DNA from: Planctomycetota bacterium
GTDB lineage: Bacteria; Planctomycetota; Phycisphaerae; Sedimentisphaerales; Anaerohalosphaeraceae
DNA length: 64,000 nt
Assembly: GCA_016873215.1 (NCBI GenBank)
Contig: VGXU01000003.1
Location: 46,340 to 110,339, forward strand
Reading direction: 5' to 3'
Shown: positions 51,515 through 61,190 of the stretch, one piece after another
Numbering within the stretch: position 1 is the first letter of the stretch
Layout: each line of letters starts with the position of its first letter
Made by a program: the position numbers and the translations under genes
Notes under the pieces: model-generated
What the model was told of the DNA's origin: nothing
The model's database searches: none
What the model saw: only the letters and a program-made list of their open reading frames with translations

Positions 51515-53071
51515 ATGTTTGGACGCAGAAAAATCAGTTCCCGGCGGCAACAGGTACGCAACAACATTGCCACCGAGCGGCTTAGTCGTCTCAGCGCCGT
51601 CGCCAACAGCCCTTATCCGGCGACGATCGGCGTCCTGTTTTTATTTATGGCCGGGTGCGTGTATTTGCTGGGGCTGGATACCACGGACCAGACCGTGATG
51701 ACCGTGCTTTTCTCGAAATTCAAGCCGCTGCAGGAACTGGCGGCTCTGACTGTGATTGTGGTATTGATCGGTGCGGCGGCGGCAATTTACGTGCAACATT
51801 ATCAGCCTAAAATCCCGCTGCGCGCGTCCCGCTGTCTGAATCTGGCAATCCTGTTGTGGCTGCTGATGGCGCTGACTCGCATCGGCTCGATGTATCCGGA
51901 ATGGGTGTATCTGGCCACGGGCACGTCCGTCGTTTGTGCCATGATTGTCACCATTGTTTATGACCCGCGTTTCGCGCTGGGCATCAGCCTGTTTTATTCG
52001 ATTCTGGCCTGTTTTGCCATCGGACGCATTAATGCCACATTCGAACTGTTTTTGACTATGATGTCCGGCGTCACCATCTGCTGCTACAGCCTGCGGGAAA
52101 TCCGAACACGGATGAAACTGGTGGAGGTTTCGGCTCTGGCAGCAGTGACGGTTTTTGTAATCGCTTTTGCGATGCAGACAATCCAACTGCTGCCGCTGAA
52201 TCGAATAGGGTTCGGATTCCGACCGGCAGCTTCGGCTGCGGCCGTAACTTTCGCCGTCGGCGTCGTGATTCAGACATTTTTGCCCATCATTGAACGGGTG
52301 TTTAAAATCGCCACGAGTATGACGCTGATGGAATACAGTGATGCCAATCAGCCGCTGCTGAAAAAAATGGCGATGGAAGCGCCGGGGACATTCAGCCACA
52401 GTCTGTTAATCGGTTCAATGGCCGAGGCTGCCGCCGAAGCCATCGGGGCCAACGGCCTTTTGTGTCGTGTGGGGGCGTATTATCACGACATCGGCAAAAT
52501 AAACAAGCCGGGCTATTTCGTGGAAAACCAGATGGGCTCAACCAGCCGGCATGAACAATTATCGCCGGCGATGAGTCAATTAGTCATCGTCGGGCATGTC
52601 AAAGACGGAATGGAAATCGCCCGCGAATACAGCCTGCCGGCGGTGCTGCGGCAATTCATCGAAAGTCATCACGGCACCACACTGATGGAATTCTTTTACA
52701 ACGAAGCAAGAAAAAAACAGGACGAAAAACTGTCTCCCGTTTCCGAGGTGGAATTTCGGTATCCGGGACCTAAACCCCGCACAAAAGAGTCGGCGATTGT
52801 AATGCTGGCCGACGCCTGCGAAAGCGCCTGTCGTCCGATTTCGGAACTGACCCCGACACGGTCCGAGGCGGTCGTACACTCCATCGCCATCAAACGTCTG
52901 CAGGACGGCCAGTTTGACGAATGCGACCTGACGCTCAAGGAAATAAGCCGCATCGAGGCCGCGCTGGCAAAATCCCTGGCCGCGCACCATCACGGACGCA
53001 TTCCCTATCCCAAACCGAGTGAGGCGGAACCCCCTGCAACCCGTCCGACGACGCCGGCGGTCACGCAATAA
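51515..53071 (+). CDS. 7TM-type HD hydrolase (PgpH-like) lacking the large extracellular domain
   Basis: The protein from the ATG at 51515 has 518 residues; frames reaching to 51401 are overlaps with phoH. Seven to eight membrane segments fill about 35-280, then a cytoplasmic HD domain: GTFSHSLLIGSMAEAA, VGAYYHDIGKINKPGYFVEN (HD with Asp-Ile-Gly), ESHHGTTLMEFFYNEA. In PgpH/7TMR-HD proteins this hydrolyses c-di-AMP. The usual N-terminal extracellular 7TMR-HDED region of about 200 residues is not present. It is in the phoH-ybeY cluster, as in Firmicutes. Substrate is inferred. Confidence 0.8.
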   Translation: MFGRRKISSRRQQVRNNIATERLSRLSAVANSPYPATIGVLFLFMAGCVYLLGLDTTDQTVMTVLFSKFKPLQELAALTVIVVLIGAAAAIYVQHYQPKIPLRASRCLNLAILLWLLMALTRIGSMYPEWVYLATGTSVVCAMIVTIVYDPRFALGISLFYSILACFAIGRINATFELFLTMMSGVTICCYSLREIRTRMKLVEVSALAAVTVFVIAFAMQTIQLLPLNRIGFGFRPAASAAAVTFAVGVVIQTFLPIIERVFKIATSMTLMEYSDANQPLLKKMAMEAPGTFSHSLLIGSMAEAAAEAIGANGLLCRVGAYYHDIGKINKPGYFVENQMGSTSRHEQLSPAMSQLVIVGHVKDGMEIAREYSLPAVLRQFIESHHGTTLMEFFYNEARKKQDEKLSPVSEVEFRYPGPKPRTKESAIVMLADACESACRPISELTPTRSEAVVHSIAIKRLQDGQFDECDLTLKEISRIEAALAKSLAAHHHGRIPYPKPSEAEPPATRPTTPAVTQ

Positions 53072-53076
53072 TCTCT

Positions 53077-53550
53077 ATGAGCAAAACGCCAGGTACAATC
53101 TCTATTCGACTGATTTATGAAACGCCCTGCCATGATATTGCCCCGGCAAAGCTCAAACGATTAGTTCGTCAGGTATGCCGTCAATTTCGAATCAGCCGGG
53201 CAACGGTGAACATCGCTCTCGTAAGCGATAAAACCATCCGGACCCTGCACAAAAAGATTTTCCGCTCCGCTAAAATCACGGATGTCATCAGTTTTGACTT
53301 GAGCGACCCTCTGGAAAAATCGCGATTTTTCGATATTATTATCAACGCCGGGCAGGCCCGACGACAGGCCCGACGACGGGGCCATATCGCGCAGGCGGAA
53401 GCGGCGCTGTATCTGGTTCACGGCCTGCTGCACCAACTCGGATTCAATGACGCAACGGAAGCCCAGGCCCGACGAATGCACCTGCAGGAAGACGAAATCC
53501 TGCGGGATGCGGGCTTTGGAAACGTGTATTATTCGGCCAAGAAAGGATAA
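53077..53550 (+). CDS. ybeY: Endoribonuclease YbeY
   Basis: YbeY acts in rRNA maturation and ribosome quality control. The 157-residue product has the central ITDVISFDLS and the zinc motif HGLLHQLGFND (115-125). The usual third ligand His of HGxLHxxGYDH is replaced by Asp125, and GY by GF. The rest of the motif, EAQARRMHLQEDEIL, is normal. Asp could still bind zinc. It lies 5 nt after the HD hydrolase and overlaps the region just before the CNNM/CBS gene. Confidence 0.92.
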   Translation: MSKTPGTISIRLIYETPCHDIAPAKLKRLVRQVCRQFRISRATVNIALVSDKTIRTLHKKIFRSAKITDVISFDLSDPLEKSRFFDIIINAGQARRQARRRGHIAQAEAALYLVHGLLHQLGFNDATEAQARRMHLQEDEILRDAGFGNVYYSAKKG

Positions 53551-53557
53551 TGCCGCT

Positions 53558-54817
53558 ATGGATGGTATGGGCTGGACGATTGTTTTAATCATCACATTGG
53601 CGCTGTTATCGCTGTTTTTTTCGCTGCATTCTCTGGCGATGCGCGGTATCCCCAAAGTCACACTGTACGAAGCCTTTCGCAGGGCGGGCAAGGAAGAAAA
53701 AGCGGAACTGTTTTTTCAGCAGAGTGAAGCGCTGTACCTGACCTGCGGCTTTATCCGATTAGTGTGCAACGCCGGTATCCTGCTGGCCCTGGCCCATCTG
53801 ATGGCGGATAAGCACTACCTTATGACGCTGCTGACGGCGGTTGTCATTATCGAAACTTTCGCGCTGGTGATTCCGCACTCCTGGGCCAAACACGCCGGGC
53901 AGTATTTCCTGCCTCGAACCTATCCTCTGTTGGGCGGCATCTATTGGCTGTTTAATCCGATTCTGAAATTATTTGAGTGGCACGACCGTCTGGTGCGGCG
54001 AATCGTCGGACTGCCGGCAACCCCGTCGGAAGAAGCGAAGGAAGAACAATTTCTCGACGTCGTTGAACAGGGCAAACTGGAAGGTGTCGTGGACCAGGAA
54101 GAAGTAAATATGATTGAAAATGTTCTGGAACTGGACCAGACGACCGCCGAGCAGATTATGACGCCAAGGACGGATTTGTTCGCCCTGTCCACCCAGACGA
54201 ATCTGTCCGGAGTAATCGAGCTTATCCGCGACACGGGACATTCGCGGATTCCCGTCTATGAAAACACGGTTGATAACATCACAGGCATCCTGTATGCCAA
54301 GGATTTACTTAACGAGGTCGGCAAACAGACAGCGGGATTTGATTGGCGGCAAAAGATGCGGACGGCATACTTTGTGCCGGAGACTAAACCACTGCGGGAC
54401 CTGCTGCACGAGTTCAAAAAACAAAAACTGCACATCGCCGTCGTGCTGGATGAATATGGAGGCACGGCCGGTATCGTCACCATCGAGGATATTTTCGAAC
54501 ATCTGGTCGGCGATATCGCCGACGAGTACGAAAAGGCCGAACCGGAAGCCTTTCGCAAAATCAGCGACACTATCGCCGAAGTGGACGCCCGAATGTACAT
54601 CGACGACGTTAACAGCAGTTTCGATATCGAGCTGCCCGATGATGAAGATTACGATACCCTGGGCGGATTCGTGTTTTCTCATCTCGGATATATTCCAAAA
54701 ACCGGGCAGACGTTTGACTATGCCAACCTGCGATTCACCGTCATCGTCGCTGAACCGCGAAGCGTCCGGCGGGTACGCATCGAAAAATTGTCTCTCCCGC
54801 AAGAGGAAAATCAATAA
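53558..54817 (+). CDS. CNNM/CBS-domain transporter-like protein (HlyC/CorC family)
   Basis: The chosen ATG at 53558 gives 419 residues; a longer frame from 53447 overlaps ybeY. Four membrane segments (about 5-25, 60-85, 90-105, 130-145) form a divergent DUF21/CNNM domain. A CBS pair follows (QIMTPRTDLFALSTQTNLSG, HSRIPVYENTVDNITGILYA, HIAVVLDEYGGTAGIVTIED) and then a CorC_HlyC C-terminal domain (DDEDYDTLGGFVFSHLGYIP). Possibly magnesium efflux or a sensor. It sits between ybeY and recO, a common conserved position. Confidence 0.88.
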   Translation: MDGMGWTIVLIITLALLSLFFSLHSLAMRGIPKVTLYEAFRRAGKEEKAELFFQQSEALYLTCGFIRLVCNAGILLALAHLMADKHYLMTLLTAVVIIETFALVIPHSWAKHAGQYFLPRTYPLLGGIYWLFNPILKLFEWHDRLVRRIVGLPATPSEEAKEEQFLDVVEQGKLEGVVDQEEVNMIENVLELDQTTAEQIMTPRTDLFALSTQTNLSGVIELIRDTGHSRIPVYENTVDNITGILYAKDLLNEVGKQTAGFDWRQKMRTAYFVPETKPLRDLLHEFKKQKLHIAVVLDEYGGTAGIVTIEDIFEHLVGDIADEYEKAEPEAFRKISDTIAEVDARMYIDDVNSSFDIELPDDEDYDTLGGFVFSHLGYIPKTGQTFDYANLRFTVIVAEPRSVRRVRIEKLSLPQEENQ

Positions 54818-55555
54818 ATGCAGGAAAAAGACCGTGCCATTTGTCTTCGCTGTGTAAATTATTCGGAGACCTCGCAGGTCGTCACGCTGCTGACCCGCCG
54901 GCACGGTAAAATCGCCTGTATGGCCAAAGGCTCCAAACGCTCCAAATCCGCCACCGACGGCCCCATCGAGCCGTTTTCGTTCGGCCCGGTGGTATTCTCC
55001 ACGCCCAAAGGAGAAGGGCTTGCTGTGCTGAGCGAATTTTCACAGGAATCGCGATTTCGCCCCCTGCGGCAAAATCTCTTCGCCCTCAACTGCGGCCTGC
55101 TGACGGCGGAGCTGATAGAATCATTCACCGAAAACAGCGACCCGCATGAAGGATTATTCGACGCCACGGTATCTTTTCTGGACACGGTTCAGAACCGCAG
55201 CCGGCAAAATTTCCAGCTTGCGGATTTAATCGGGTTCGAATTAACGCTGCTCAATGAAATCGGCGTTGGATTGGTGACACAGTGGTGCGCTAATTGCTCA
55301 ACCGCTTTCAGTAATCGCTGGAAGTATGCCTATTTTTCGAACGAGGTCAATGGCCTTGTTTGTCCTGGCTGTGAAAGTTCGTTTGTGGATAAAACGCGGC
55401 TTGACGTCGCCGCAGCAGCGGGGTTATCACAAACAGAAAACCTGAAAAAACTTCCGCTCACTGTACTGGAAACGCTTCATAAGGCAATGCTGAATCACTT
55501 CACCGCCCTGCTGCACCGTCCGCCGAAACTGGCGAGTTTCTTTCTATCGCAGTAG
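54818..55555 (+). CDS. recO: DNA repair protein RecO
   Basis: RecO helps load RecA on SSB-coated gaps with RecF and RecR. The 245-residue protein has the N-terminal OB fold (ICLRCVNYSETSQVVTLLTR, GKIACMAKGSKRSKS) and a helical C-terminal part with a zinc site WCANCS and CPGCESSF. It begins on the base after the CBS gene's stop codon and ends 2 nt from the convergent ruvB, so recombination genes meet here. Confidence 0.95.
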   Translation: MQEKDRAICLRCVNYSETSQVVTLLTRRHGKIACMAKGSKRSKSATDGPIEPFSFGPVVFSTPKGEGLAVLSEFSQESRFRPLRQNLFALNCGLLTAELIESFTENSDPHEGLFDATVSFLDTVQNRSRQNFQLADLIGFELTLLNEIGVGLVTQWCANCSTAFSNRWKYAYFSNEVNGLVCPGCESSFVDKTRLDVAAAAGLSQTENLKKLPLTVLETLHKAMLNHFTALLHRPPKLASFFLSQ

Positions 55556-55557
55556 TC

Positions 55558-56610
55558 TTACTGCGGCTCTTCAAACAACTCCGGCTGCGGCAATTCCTGT
55601 GCTTTTTGCTGCGGCATTGTCAGCCCCAGATGCTCACAGGCCGCGCGGGTGACTTCCCGTCCCCGGCGGGTTCGGCGGACAAACCCGATTTGCAGCAGGT
55701 ATGGCTCCACCACATCTTCCAGCGTATCCCGTTCTTCGCCGAGCGTCGCGGCAATGGCTTCAATCCCGGCCGGGCCGCCGTTATAAATCTGTATCAGCGC
55801 CTTGAGAAACGACCGGTCAAGTTCATCCAGCCCCAGTTCATCAATCCGCTCCATCTTCAGCGAGCTGTCAACAATCTGCGACGTGAGTTTGCCGACGCCT
55901 TTGACCTGGGCATAGTCCCGAACTCGCTTGAGCAGACGATTGGCGACACGCGGCGTACCCCGGCTGCGCGAAGCGATTTTTTCCAGCGTGCCGACTTCGT
56001 ATGCTAATTCCAGCATCTGCGCCGAGCGCCGGAGGATGTGTGTTAATTCGTCGGTCGTATAAAATTCCAGATGATACAGCATCCCGAACCGGCCTCGAAG
56101 CGGAGCGCTGAGAAGCCCGGCCCGCGTCGTGGCCCCAATCAGCGTAAAACGCTTGAGCGGAAAATTGATCGTTTTGGCGTGCAGACCGCTGTCCACGGTG
56201 AAATCGACTTTGAAATCCTCCATCGCCGGGTAAATAAATTCCTCCACCAACGCGCTGAGGCGGTGAATCTCATCGATAAACAAAATATCGCCGGTGCTGA
56301 TATTGCTCAGCAGGCCCATCACATCACCCTGCTTGGTCAGCGCGGGACCTGACGAGACACGAATCGCGGCGTTCATCTCGTTGGCGATAACATTGGCCAG
56401 CGTCGTCTTGCCCAGCCCCGGCGGGCCGTAAAAGAGAATATGCTCCAGCGGCTCGCCGCGCTTTTTCGCCGCGGCAATCGCAATAGACAACTTCTCCACG
56501 ACGTTTTTCTGCCCCACGACTTCACTAAGCCGTTTGGGCCGAAGAACGTTGTTGAACTGTTCTTCTTTGTCTGGGCCGCTATCGGCGCTGATGACACGTT
56601 CTATAGCCAT
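55558..56610 (-). CDS. ruvB: Holliday junction DNA helicase RuvB
   Basis: RuvB is the hexameric motor that drives branch migration with RuvA. The 350 residues show LRPKRLSEVVGQKNVVEKLS, Walker A FYGPPGLGKTTLANVIANEM (about 59-78), Walker B ILFIDEIHRL, sensor IGATTRAGLLSAPLRGRFGM and the winged helix part NGGPAGIEAIAATLGEERDT. Length is normal. It is the last gene of cysS-ruvC-ruvA-ruvB and begins 1 nt after ruvA. Confidence 0.98.
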   Translation of the reverse strand: MAIERVISADSGPDKEEQFNNVLRPKRLSEVVGQKNVVEKLSIAIAAAKKRGEPLEHILFYGPPGLGKTTLANVIANEMNAAIRVSSGPALTKQGDVMGLLSNISTGDILFIDEIHRLSALVEEFIYPAMEDFKVDFTVDSGLHAKTINFPLKRFTLIGATTRAGLLSAPLRGRFGMLYHLEFYTTDELTHILRRSAQMLELAYEVGTLEKIASRSRGTPRVANRLLKRVRDYAQVKGVGKLTSQIVDSSLKMERIDELGLDELDRSFLKALIQIYNGGPAGIEAIAATLGEERDTLEDVVEPYLLQIGFVRRTRRGREVTRAACEHLGLTMPQQKAQELPQPELFEEPQ

Positions 56611-56611
56611 G

Positions 56612-57241
56612 TTACGCTTCTATCCCTTGTTTCATTCGATATACCAGCGGCACAAGCTGCTCGGCTGTCTCAATCTCCGGATGCCTGCGGCAGGCCAATT
56701 CTATTAATTCCATCGCCTCGTTGCGTTTTTCGCCCCAGGCGATGAGAATTTCCAGTGCCTCAGTCTGGAACGTCGTAAAGCCGGCGTCCGCCTTGCCGGA
56801 AGATACCGCACCGGCGGCAAAGGAAACTAATTTGCCTTTCAGCTCCGCAACCATCATCTGGGCCATCTTCTTGCCAACGCCGGGCAGCGTCGCCAATAGT
56901 TTCTCATCGCCGGATTCAATCGCCCCGGCTATTCGCTCAATCGGCATCGCCAGCGACTTGAGACCTTTTTTGATTCCCATCCCCTTGACGCTCGTATAAA
57001 CGGCGAAAAAGTCCCGCTCCGATTTGCTCAGAAAGCCTACCATCCGCGGAATCAGGTTTCCGCCGCCCAGCGTGCCTTCATAATATTCCATCGTACACAG
57101 ATTGACGGCAGAGCCAATCTGCCCGGACAGCCGGCTGACCGCATATCCCGGCAGCATCAGCTCATAACACACCGCCCCCACCTGCACCCAGCAGGTCGAT
57201 TCGTCGAGACTAATCAGTTTGCCTTCAATTTGAACAATCAT
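56612..57241 (-). CDS. ruvA: Holliday junction DNA-binding protein RuvA
   Basis: RuvA binds four-way junctions and guides RuvB. The 209 residues show the N-terminal OB fold (MIVQIEGKLISLDESTCWVQ), HhH motifs (FFAVYTSVKGMGIKKGLKSL, LLATLPGVGKKMAQMMVAEL) and a C-terminal RuvB-binding region (ALEILIAWGEKRNEAMELIE). It overlaps ruvC by 4 nt. Confidence 0.96.
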   Translation of the reverse strand: MIVQIEGKLISLDESTCWVQVGAVCYELMLPGYAVSRLSGQIGSAVNLCTMEYYEGTLGGGNLIPRMVGFLSKSERDFFAVYTSVKGMGIKKGLKSLAMPIERIAGAIESGDEKLLATLPGVGKKMAQMMVAELKGKLVSFAAGAVSSGKADAGFTTFQTEALEILIAWGEKRNEAMELIELACRRHPEIETAEQLVPLVYRMKQGIEA

Positions 57242-57717
57242 TTTATACGCCTGTCATTGATACAGCAAAGTGCTACTGCAATCGCATCGGCCACGTCGGC
57301 CGGGGTGGGCAGTTTTGCCAGCGCCAGCGTTGACTGTATCGCACGCTGCATCTGGGCTTTGCCCGCGTGGCCGTTGCCGGTCAGCGCCTTTTTAATCCGC
57401 GTCGCCGAAAAACTGCGAACCTCCGCACCCATCGCCACAGCCTGCTGTAATAATATGCCGCGGGCGTGCCCCATCAAAATCGCCGTCCGCGGATGCTGGT
57501 AATGCGAATACAATTCTTCCACGGCCGCCACGCCTGGCTTATATTTTTGCAGCACCTGCCGAACATCTTCGGCAAGCTGATTCAGCCGCTGACCCAAATC
57601 CTTTTTGCCGTCGGTGCGGAAAACGCCCGCTTCCAGCAAAACCGTCCGGAGCAGCTCGGCCTTGATCACCGCATAGCCGCATACCTGCAGGCCCGGATCG
57701 ATACCGAGAATAATCAC
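57238..57717 (-). CDS. ruvC: Crossover junction endodeoxyribonuclease RuvC
   Basis: RuvC resolves Holliday junctions by paired nicks. The 159-residue product has ILGIDPGLQVCGYAVIKAEL with catalytic Asp7, AAVEELYSHYQHPRTAILMG (second acid Glu) and the end TPADVADAIAVALCCINDRR with the last acids. It overlaps cysS by 4 nt at one end and ruvA by 4 nt at the other, so the operon is tightly coupled. Confidence 0.97.
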   Translation of the reverse strand: MIILGIDPGLQVCGYAVIKAELLRTVLLEAGVFRTDGKKDLGQRLNQLAEDVRQVLQKYKPGVAAVEELYSHYQHPRTAILMGHARGILLQQAVAMGAEVRSFSATRIKKALTGNGHAGKAQMQRAIQSTLALAKLPTPADVADAIAVALCCINDRRIK

Positions 57718-59198
57718 TTATTGCGTCTCCACGTCGTCACGCCGCCGGGCTTGTCTTCGAGGACGATGCCGCGGGCTTCGAGGTCTTTGCGAATCGCATC
57801 AGAGGCGGCGAAATCTTTATTTCTTCGCGCCTCAGCCCGTTTCTGTATCATCTGGCCAACTAAATAATCCAACAGGTCATTATCCGCCGTCGCCGCATGC
57901 GGATACACCTCCGGCACAATACCCAGCACGTCGCCGCCAAGTCTGCGGAATTGCACATCTATTGCTTTAAACGTCTCGGCTGTGGTTTTCGGATTTTCCA
58001 GAAGACGATTTGTAATTTTAACCATCTCAAACAATACTGACACGGCGATGGCGGTATTGAAATCGTCGTTCATCGCGTCTTCAAATTTTGCCTTGGCCGC
58101 GTCTAATTCCGCAAGAACGGATTTATCGGCGGCGCCTGTGGGAGCAGAAACTATTTTATTGCGTAAGGCCTGCACCGCTTCGGCAATACGGTCATAACCG
58201 CTTTGTGCCGCGGCAAGCGCCGCATCGGAAAAGTCCATCGTCATCCGATAATGACTGTTCAATATTAACTGCCGCACCGCCAGCGGGTCATACGCCCGGC
58301 TCAATGCCGTATGCTGCCCCGTGAATACCTGGTCCAGCGTGATGAAATTACCTAAGCTTTTACCCATTTTCTGGCCGTTGACGGTCATCATATTATGGTG
58401 CAGCCAGTATTTCACAAACTGCACGCCATTGGCCGCCTCGGATTGCGCGATTTCGCATTCGTGATGCGGAAACTGGTTTTCAATTCCGCCGCCGTGGATG
58501 TCGATGGTCTTGCCGAGGTATTTCATACTCATCACAGAGCATTCGAGGTGCCAGCCCGGATAACCTTTGCCCCATGGGCTGTTCCACTGCATCACATGAT
58601 TGGCCTCGGCTTTTTTCCACAGGGCGAAATCCGCCGGGCTGTGTTTTTCCGAATTAACCTCCACCCTGGCCCCAGCCTGCATTTCCTCGACATTCCGGCC
58701 GGACAGTTTGCCATAGCCGGCGAATTTGCTCACATCAAAATATACCGAGCCGTTGACCTCATACGCATAACCTTTGTCCACCAGCGTCTGCACCAGTTCA
58801 ATCTGTTCGGGGATATGACCCGTAGCGCGGGGGCTGATATCGGGACGCACACAATTGAGCCTGTCCATGTCGCGGAAAAACATCCACGTATAATATTCCG
58901 CGATGGCCATCGGGTGTTTCATTTCTTTTTTGGCCTGTTTGGCGATTTTGTCTTCGCCGCTGTCCGCGTCGTCGGTCAAATGCCCCACGTCGGTAATATT
59001 CTGCACATACGCCACCGCATAGCCCAGATACCGCAGCCAGCGGACGATGATATCGAAACTGACGTAGCTTTTGCCGTGCCCCAAATGCGGCGGCCCATAG
59101 ACCGTCGGCCCGCAAACATACATTCCCACCCGCCCGATTTCGAGCGGCACAAAGTCTTCTAATTCCCGCGTTAATGTGTTGTATAGTCTCAGTCCCAT
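57714..59198 (-). CDS. cysS: Cysteinyl-tRNA synthetase
   Basis: CysS charges tRNA-Cys with a zinc-based discrimination of the substrate. The 494-residue class I enzyme has [20 protein letters not shown] (HIGH region), [34 protein letters not shown] (zinc ligands), and KMGKSLGNF in place of KMSKS. Length is normal. It precedes ruvC with a 4-nt overlap; the gene order is unusual but seen in operons of mixed function. Confidence 0.97.
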   Translation of the reverse strand: MGLRLYNTLTRELEDFVPLEIGRVGMYVCGPTVYGPPHLGHGKSYVSFDIIVRWLRYLGYAVAYVQNITDVGHLTDDADSGEDKIAKQAKKEMKHPMAIAEYYTWMFFRDMDRLNCVRPDISPRATGHIPEQIELVQTLVDKGYAYEVNGSVYFDVSKFAGYGKLSGRNVEEMQAGARVEVNSEKHSPADFALWKKAEANHVMQWNSPWGKGYPGWHLECSVMSMKYLGKTIDIHGGGIENQFPHHECEIAQSEAANGVQFVKYWLHHNMMTVNGQKMGKSLGNFITLDQVFTGQHTALSRAYDPLAVRQLILNSHYRMTMDFSDAALAAAQSGYDRIAEAVQALRNKIVSAPTGAADKSVLAELDAAKAKFEDAMNDDFNTAIAVSVLFEMVKITNRLLENPKTTAETFKAIDVQFRRLGGDVLGIVPEVYPHAATADNDLLDYLVGQMIQKRAEARRNKDFAASDAIRKDLEARGIVLEDKPGGVTTWRRNK

Positions 59199-59304
59199 AT
59201 CGGCTCGAAATAAAAAGTGAAACGGATTTTCCTGCTAAAATCTAAACGGTTTTGCAGTCGGATACAAGCGAAATTTCCTCCGCCCGGCACACAGGCCTTT
59301 TCGA

Positions 59305-60924
59305 TTAAATCGGCTCCCGAACTTGCTCAATATGTTTCGCAAAATGGGCGTCGTCTCGTTCGGGATAATCGCCGCGATAATGGACGCCGCGGGATTCATT
59401 CCGCGTCATGGCCGCCTGTGCCATCAGCAGCGCCACCGTCAGCATATTCTGGCACTCCCAGCCGAACGGATTTTCAAAAACCTTGTCCATCACGTACCGC
59501 TGCCAAAAACGGATGATTTCCTGCGCCTCTTCCAGCGGCTTTGCCTTACGCGTGATGCCGACGTTACGCCACATCAGCGCCCGCAGTGAGTTTCGCACGT
59601 CGTCGGTATCCAATCGGCTGCGGTCAGATAGCGGAATCTCAACATTCATTTTTCGATACTCCGGCCCCGCCATTTTACCGAGCCACTCGACCGCCGACCG
59701 TCCCGCGATTTTGCCGAAGACCAGTCCTTCCAGCAGCGAATTGCTGCCGAGCCGGTTGGCCCCGTGAAGTCCCGTCGAAGCCGCTTCGCCGCAGGCAAAT
59801 AACCCCGGCACGGTGGTTTGGGCCATAAAATCCGCCTTCACGCCGCCAAGCATATAATGAGCGCTGGGCCGGACGGGAATCATATCCGTTTTAATGTCGA
59901 TATCGAAACTCTCACAGATTTCGTTAATCAGCGGAAACCGTTTGGCGAAATGTTCCTTGTCAAAATGACGAATGTCCAAATTCATGTGCGTTGAGCCGGT
60001 CTTGAGCATCTGCTCCAGAATCGCCCGGCTGACAACGTCTCGCGGCGCCAGGTCGCCGTCGGGATGATATTTTTTCATAAATGCCTTGCCGGTATTGTCC
60101 CGCAAAATGGCGCCTTCGCCGCGAAGCGTCTCGGTAATCAGGGCGCGGGATGCGCCGGCGATATACAGCGTCGTCGGATGAAACTGCATAAATTCCATAT
60201 CCCGCAGTACCGCCCCGGCACGATAAGCCATCGCGTGACCGTCGGCGGTAGCAATTTCAGGATTGGTCGTCTCACGATAGAGTCGGCCCGCACCACCCGT
60301 GGCCAGTATTGTCGCTGCCGCCCAGATAATTTCATATCCAGCCCGCGAATGATGACCGATAACACCCAGGCATCCGCCGTCTGGCCCTGTCAAAAGGTCA
60401 ATGGAGAAAAAATTCTCGATAATGTTAATTTTATTCTGCTGCTTGACCCTGCGAACCAGGGCCTCCGCCAGCCCCCGGCCCGTCGAATCGCCGTGAGCAT
60501 GGGCAATGCGCGGATGACTGTGGCCGCCTTCACGGGTGATGTCGATTTTGCCGTCCACCCGGTCAAATTCCGCCCCCCACTGGTCCATCTGCCGAATCAG
60601 CTCCGGCCCCTGCCGAACCACCCGCTCAACGACCTCCCGATCGCACAGGCCACAGCCCGTTTTCAGCGTATCTTCAACATGGGATTCGAAACTGTCTTCT
60701 ATGGCCAGGACCGACGCGATGCCGCCCTGGGCATTCCACGTATTGCTGTCCGAAAGCGTCCCCTTGCAGACCAGTGTCACATCGCACTGCTCTGCCGCCT
60801 CTAACGCCGCACGCAGGCCCGCGATGCCCGCCCCGATCACTAAGCAGTCGGTAAATAACTGCTGCGTGGAGCCGGTGTTTACCGGCACCAGATAACGTCG
60901 AAACTCAGGCTGTCTTGTCGGCAT
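59305..60924 (-). CDS. nadB: L-aspartate oxidase
   Basis: NadB oxidises L-aspartate to iminoaspartate for quinolinate and NAD synthesis, with FAD. The 539 residues start with FTDCLVIGAGIAGLRAALEA (FAD loop). STGRGLAEALVRRV and TLYIAGASRALITETLRGEG, RPSAHYMLGGV with the catalytic His/Arg, and GLHGANRLGSNSLLEGLVFG follow. AGGGA lies 7 nt before the ATG. nadA and nadC are not in the window. Confidence 0.97.
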   Translation of the reverse strand: MPTRQPEFRRYLVPVNTGSTQQLFTDCLVIGAGIAGLRAALEAAEQCDVTLVCKGTLSDSNTWNAQGGIASVLAIEDSFESHVEDTLKTGCGLCDREVVERVVRQGPELIRQMDQWGAEFDRVDGKIDITREGGHSHPRIAHAHGDSTGRGLAEALVRRVKQQNKINIIENFFSIDLLTGPDGGCLGVIGHHSRAGYEIIWAAATILATGGAGRLYRETTNPEIATADGHAMAYRAGAVLRDMEFMQFHPTTLYIAGASRALITETLRGEGAILRDNTGKAFMKKYHPDGDLAPRDVVSRAILEQMLKTGSTHMNLDIRHFDKEHFAKRFPLINEICESFDIDIKTDMIPVRPSAHYMLGGVKADFMAQTTVPGLFACGEAASTGLHGANRLGSNSLLEGLVFGKIAGRSAVEWLGKMAGPEYRKMNVEIPLSDRSRLDTDDVRNSLRALMWRNVGITRKAKPLEEAQEIIRFWQRYVMDKVFENPFGWECQNMLTVALLMAQAAMTRNESRGVHYRGDYPERDDAHFAKHIEQVREPI

Positions 60925-60999
60925 AATGGTCCCTTTTTATAGGAAACAAGCATTGTATTTCACATTCCCGACCGGGGCAAGGGAAAATAGCAAGAGCGC

Positions 61000-61079
61000 G
61001 GCGGCGCAAGCCGCCCGATTTCTCACGTTACCGACAAGACTGTACGACTACTTCCACCCCGTCCGGCGGCTTGCGCCGC
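61000..61079. repeat. Pair of GC-rich palindromes in inverted orientation
   Basis: GGCGGC-GCAA-GCCGCC (61000-61015) and GGCGGCTTGCGCCGC (61065-61079). The second is the reverse complement of the first arm, and each arm is also a hairpin alone. About 50 nt separate them. They lie between nadB and the sigma-factor gene. They resemble bacterial REP/BIME pairs; no transposase is adjacent. Confidence 0.7.
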
Positions 61080-61190
61080 TTGGCTGCTATATAGAAAATA
61101 TTCTGAAATTTTTGAATTTTTTGACACATTTCAAAGCTTTGCCTGACTGGAATAGTACGGTAAAATGACAAATTCACTGGAAAACGACCT

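Noticed and set aside
53447..53557. Longer N-terminus for the CNNM/CBS protein
   Set aside because: The extra 37 codons lie inside ybeY in another frame and do not resemble the membrane domain; the ATG at 53558 starts directly before the first helix.
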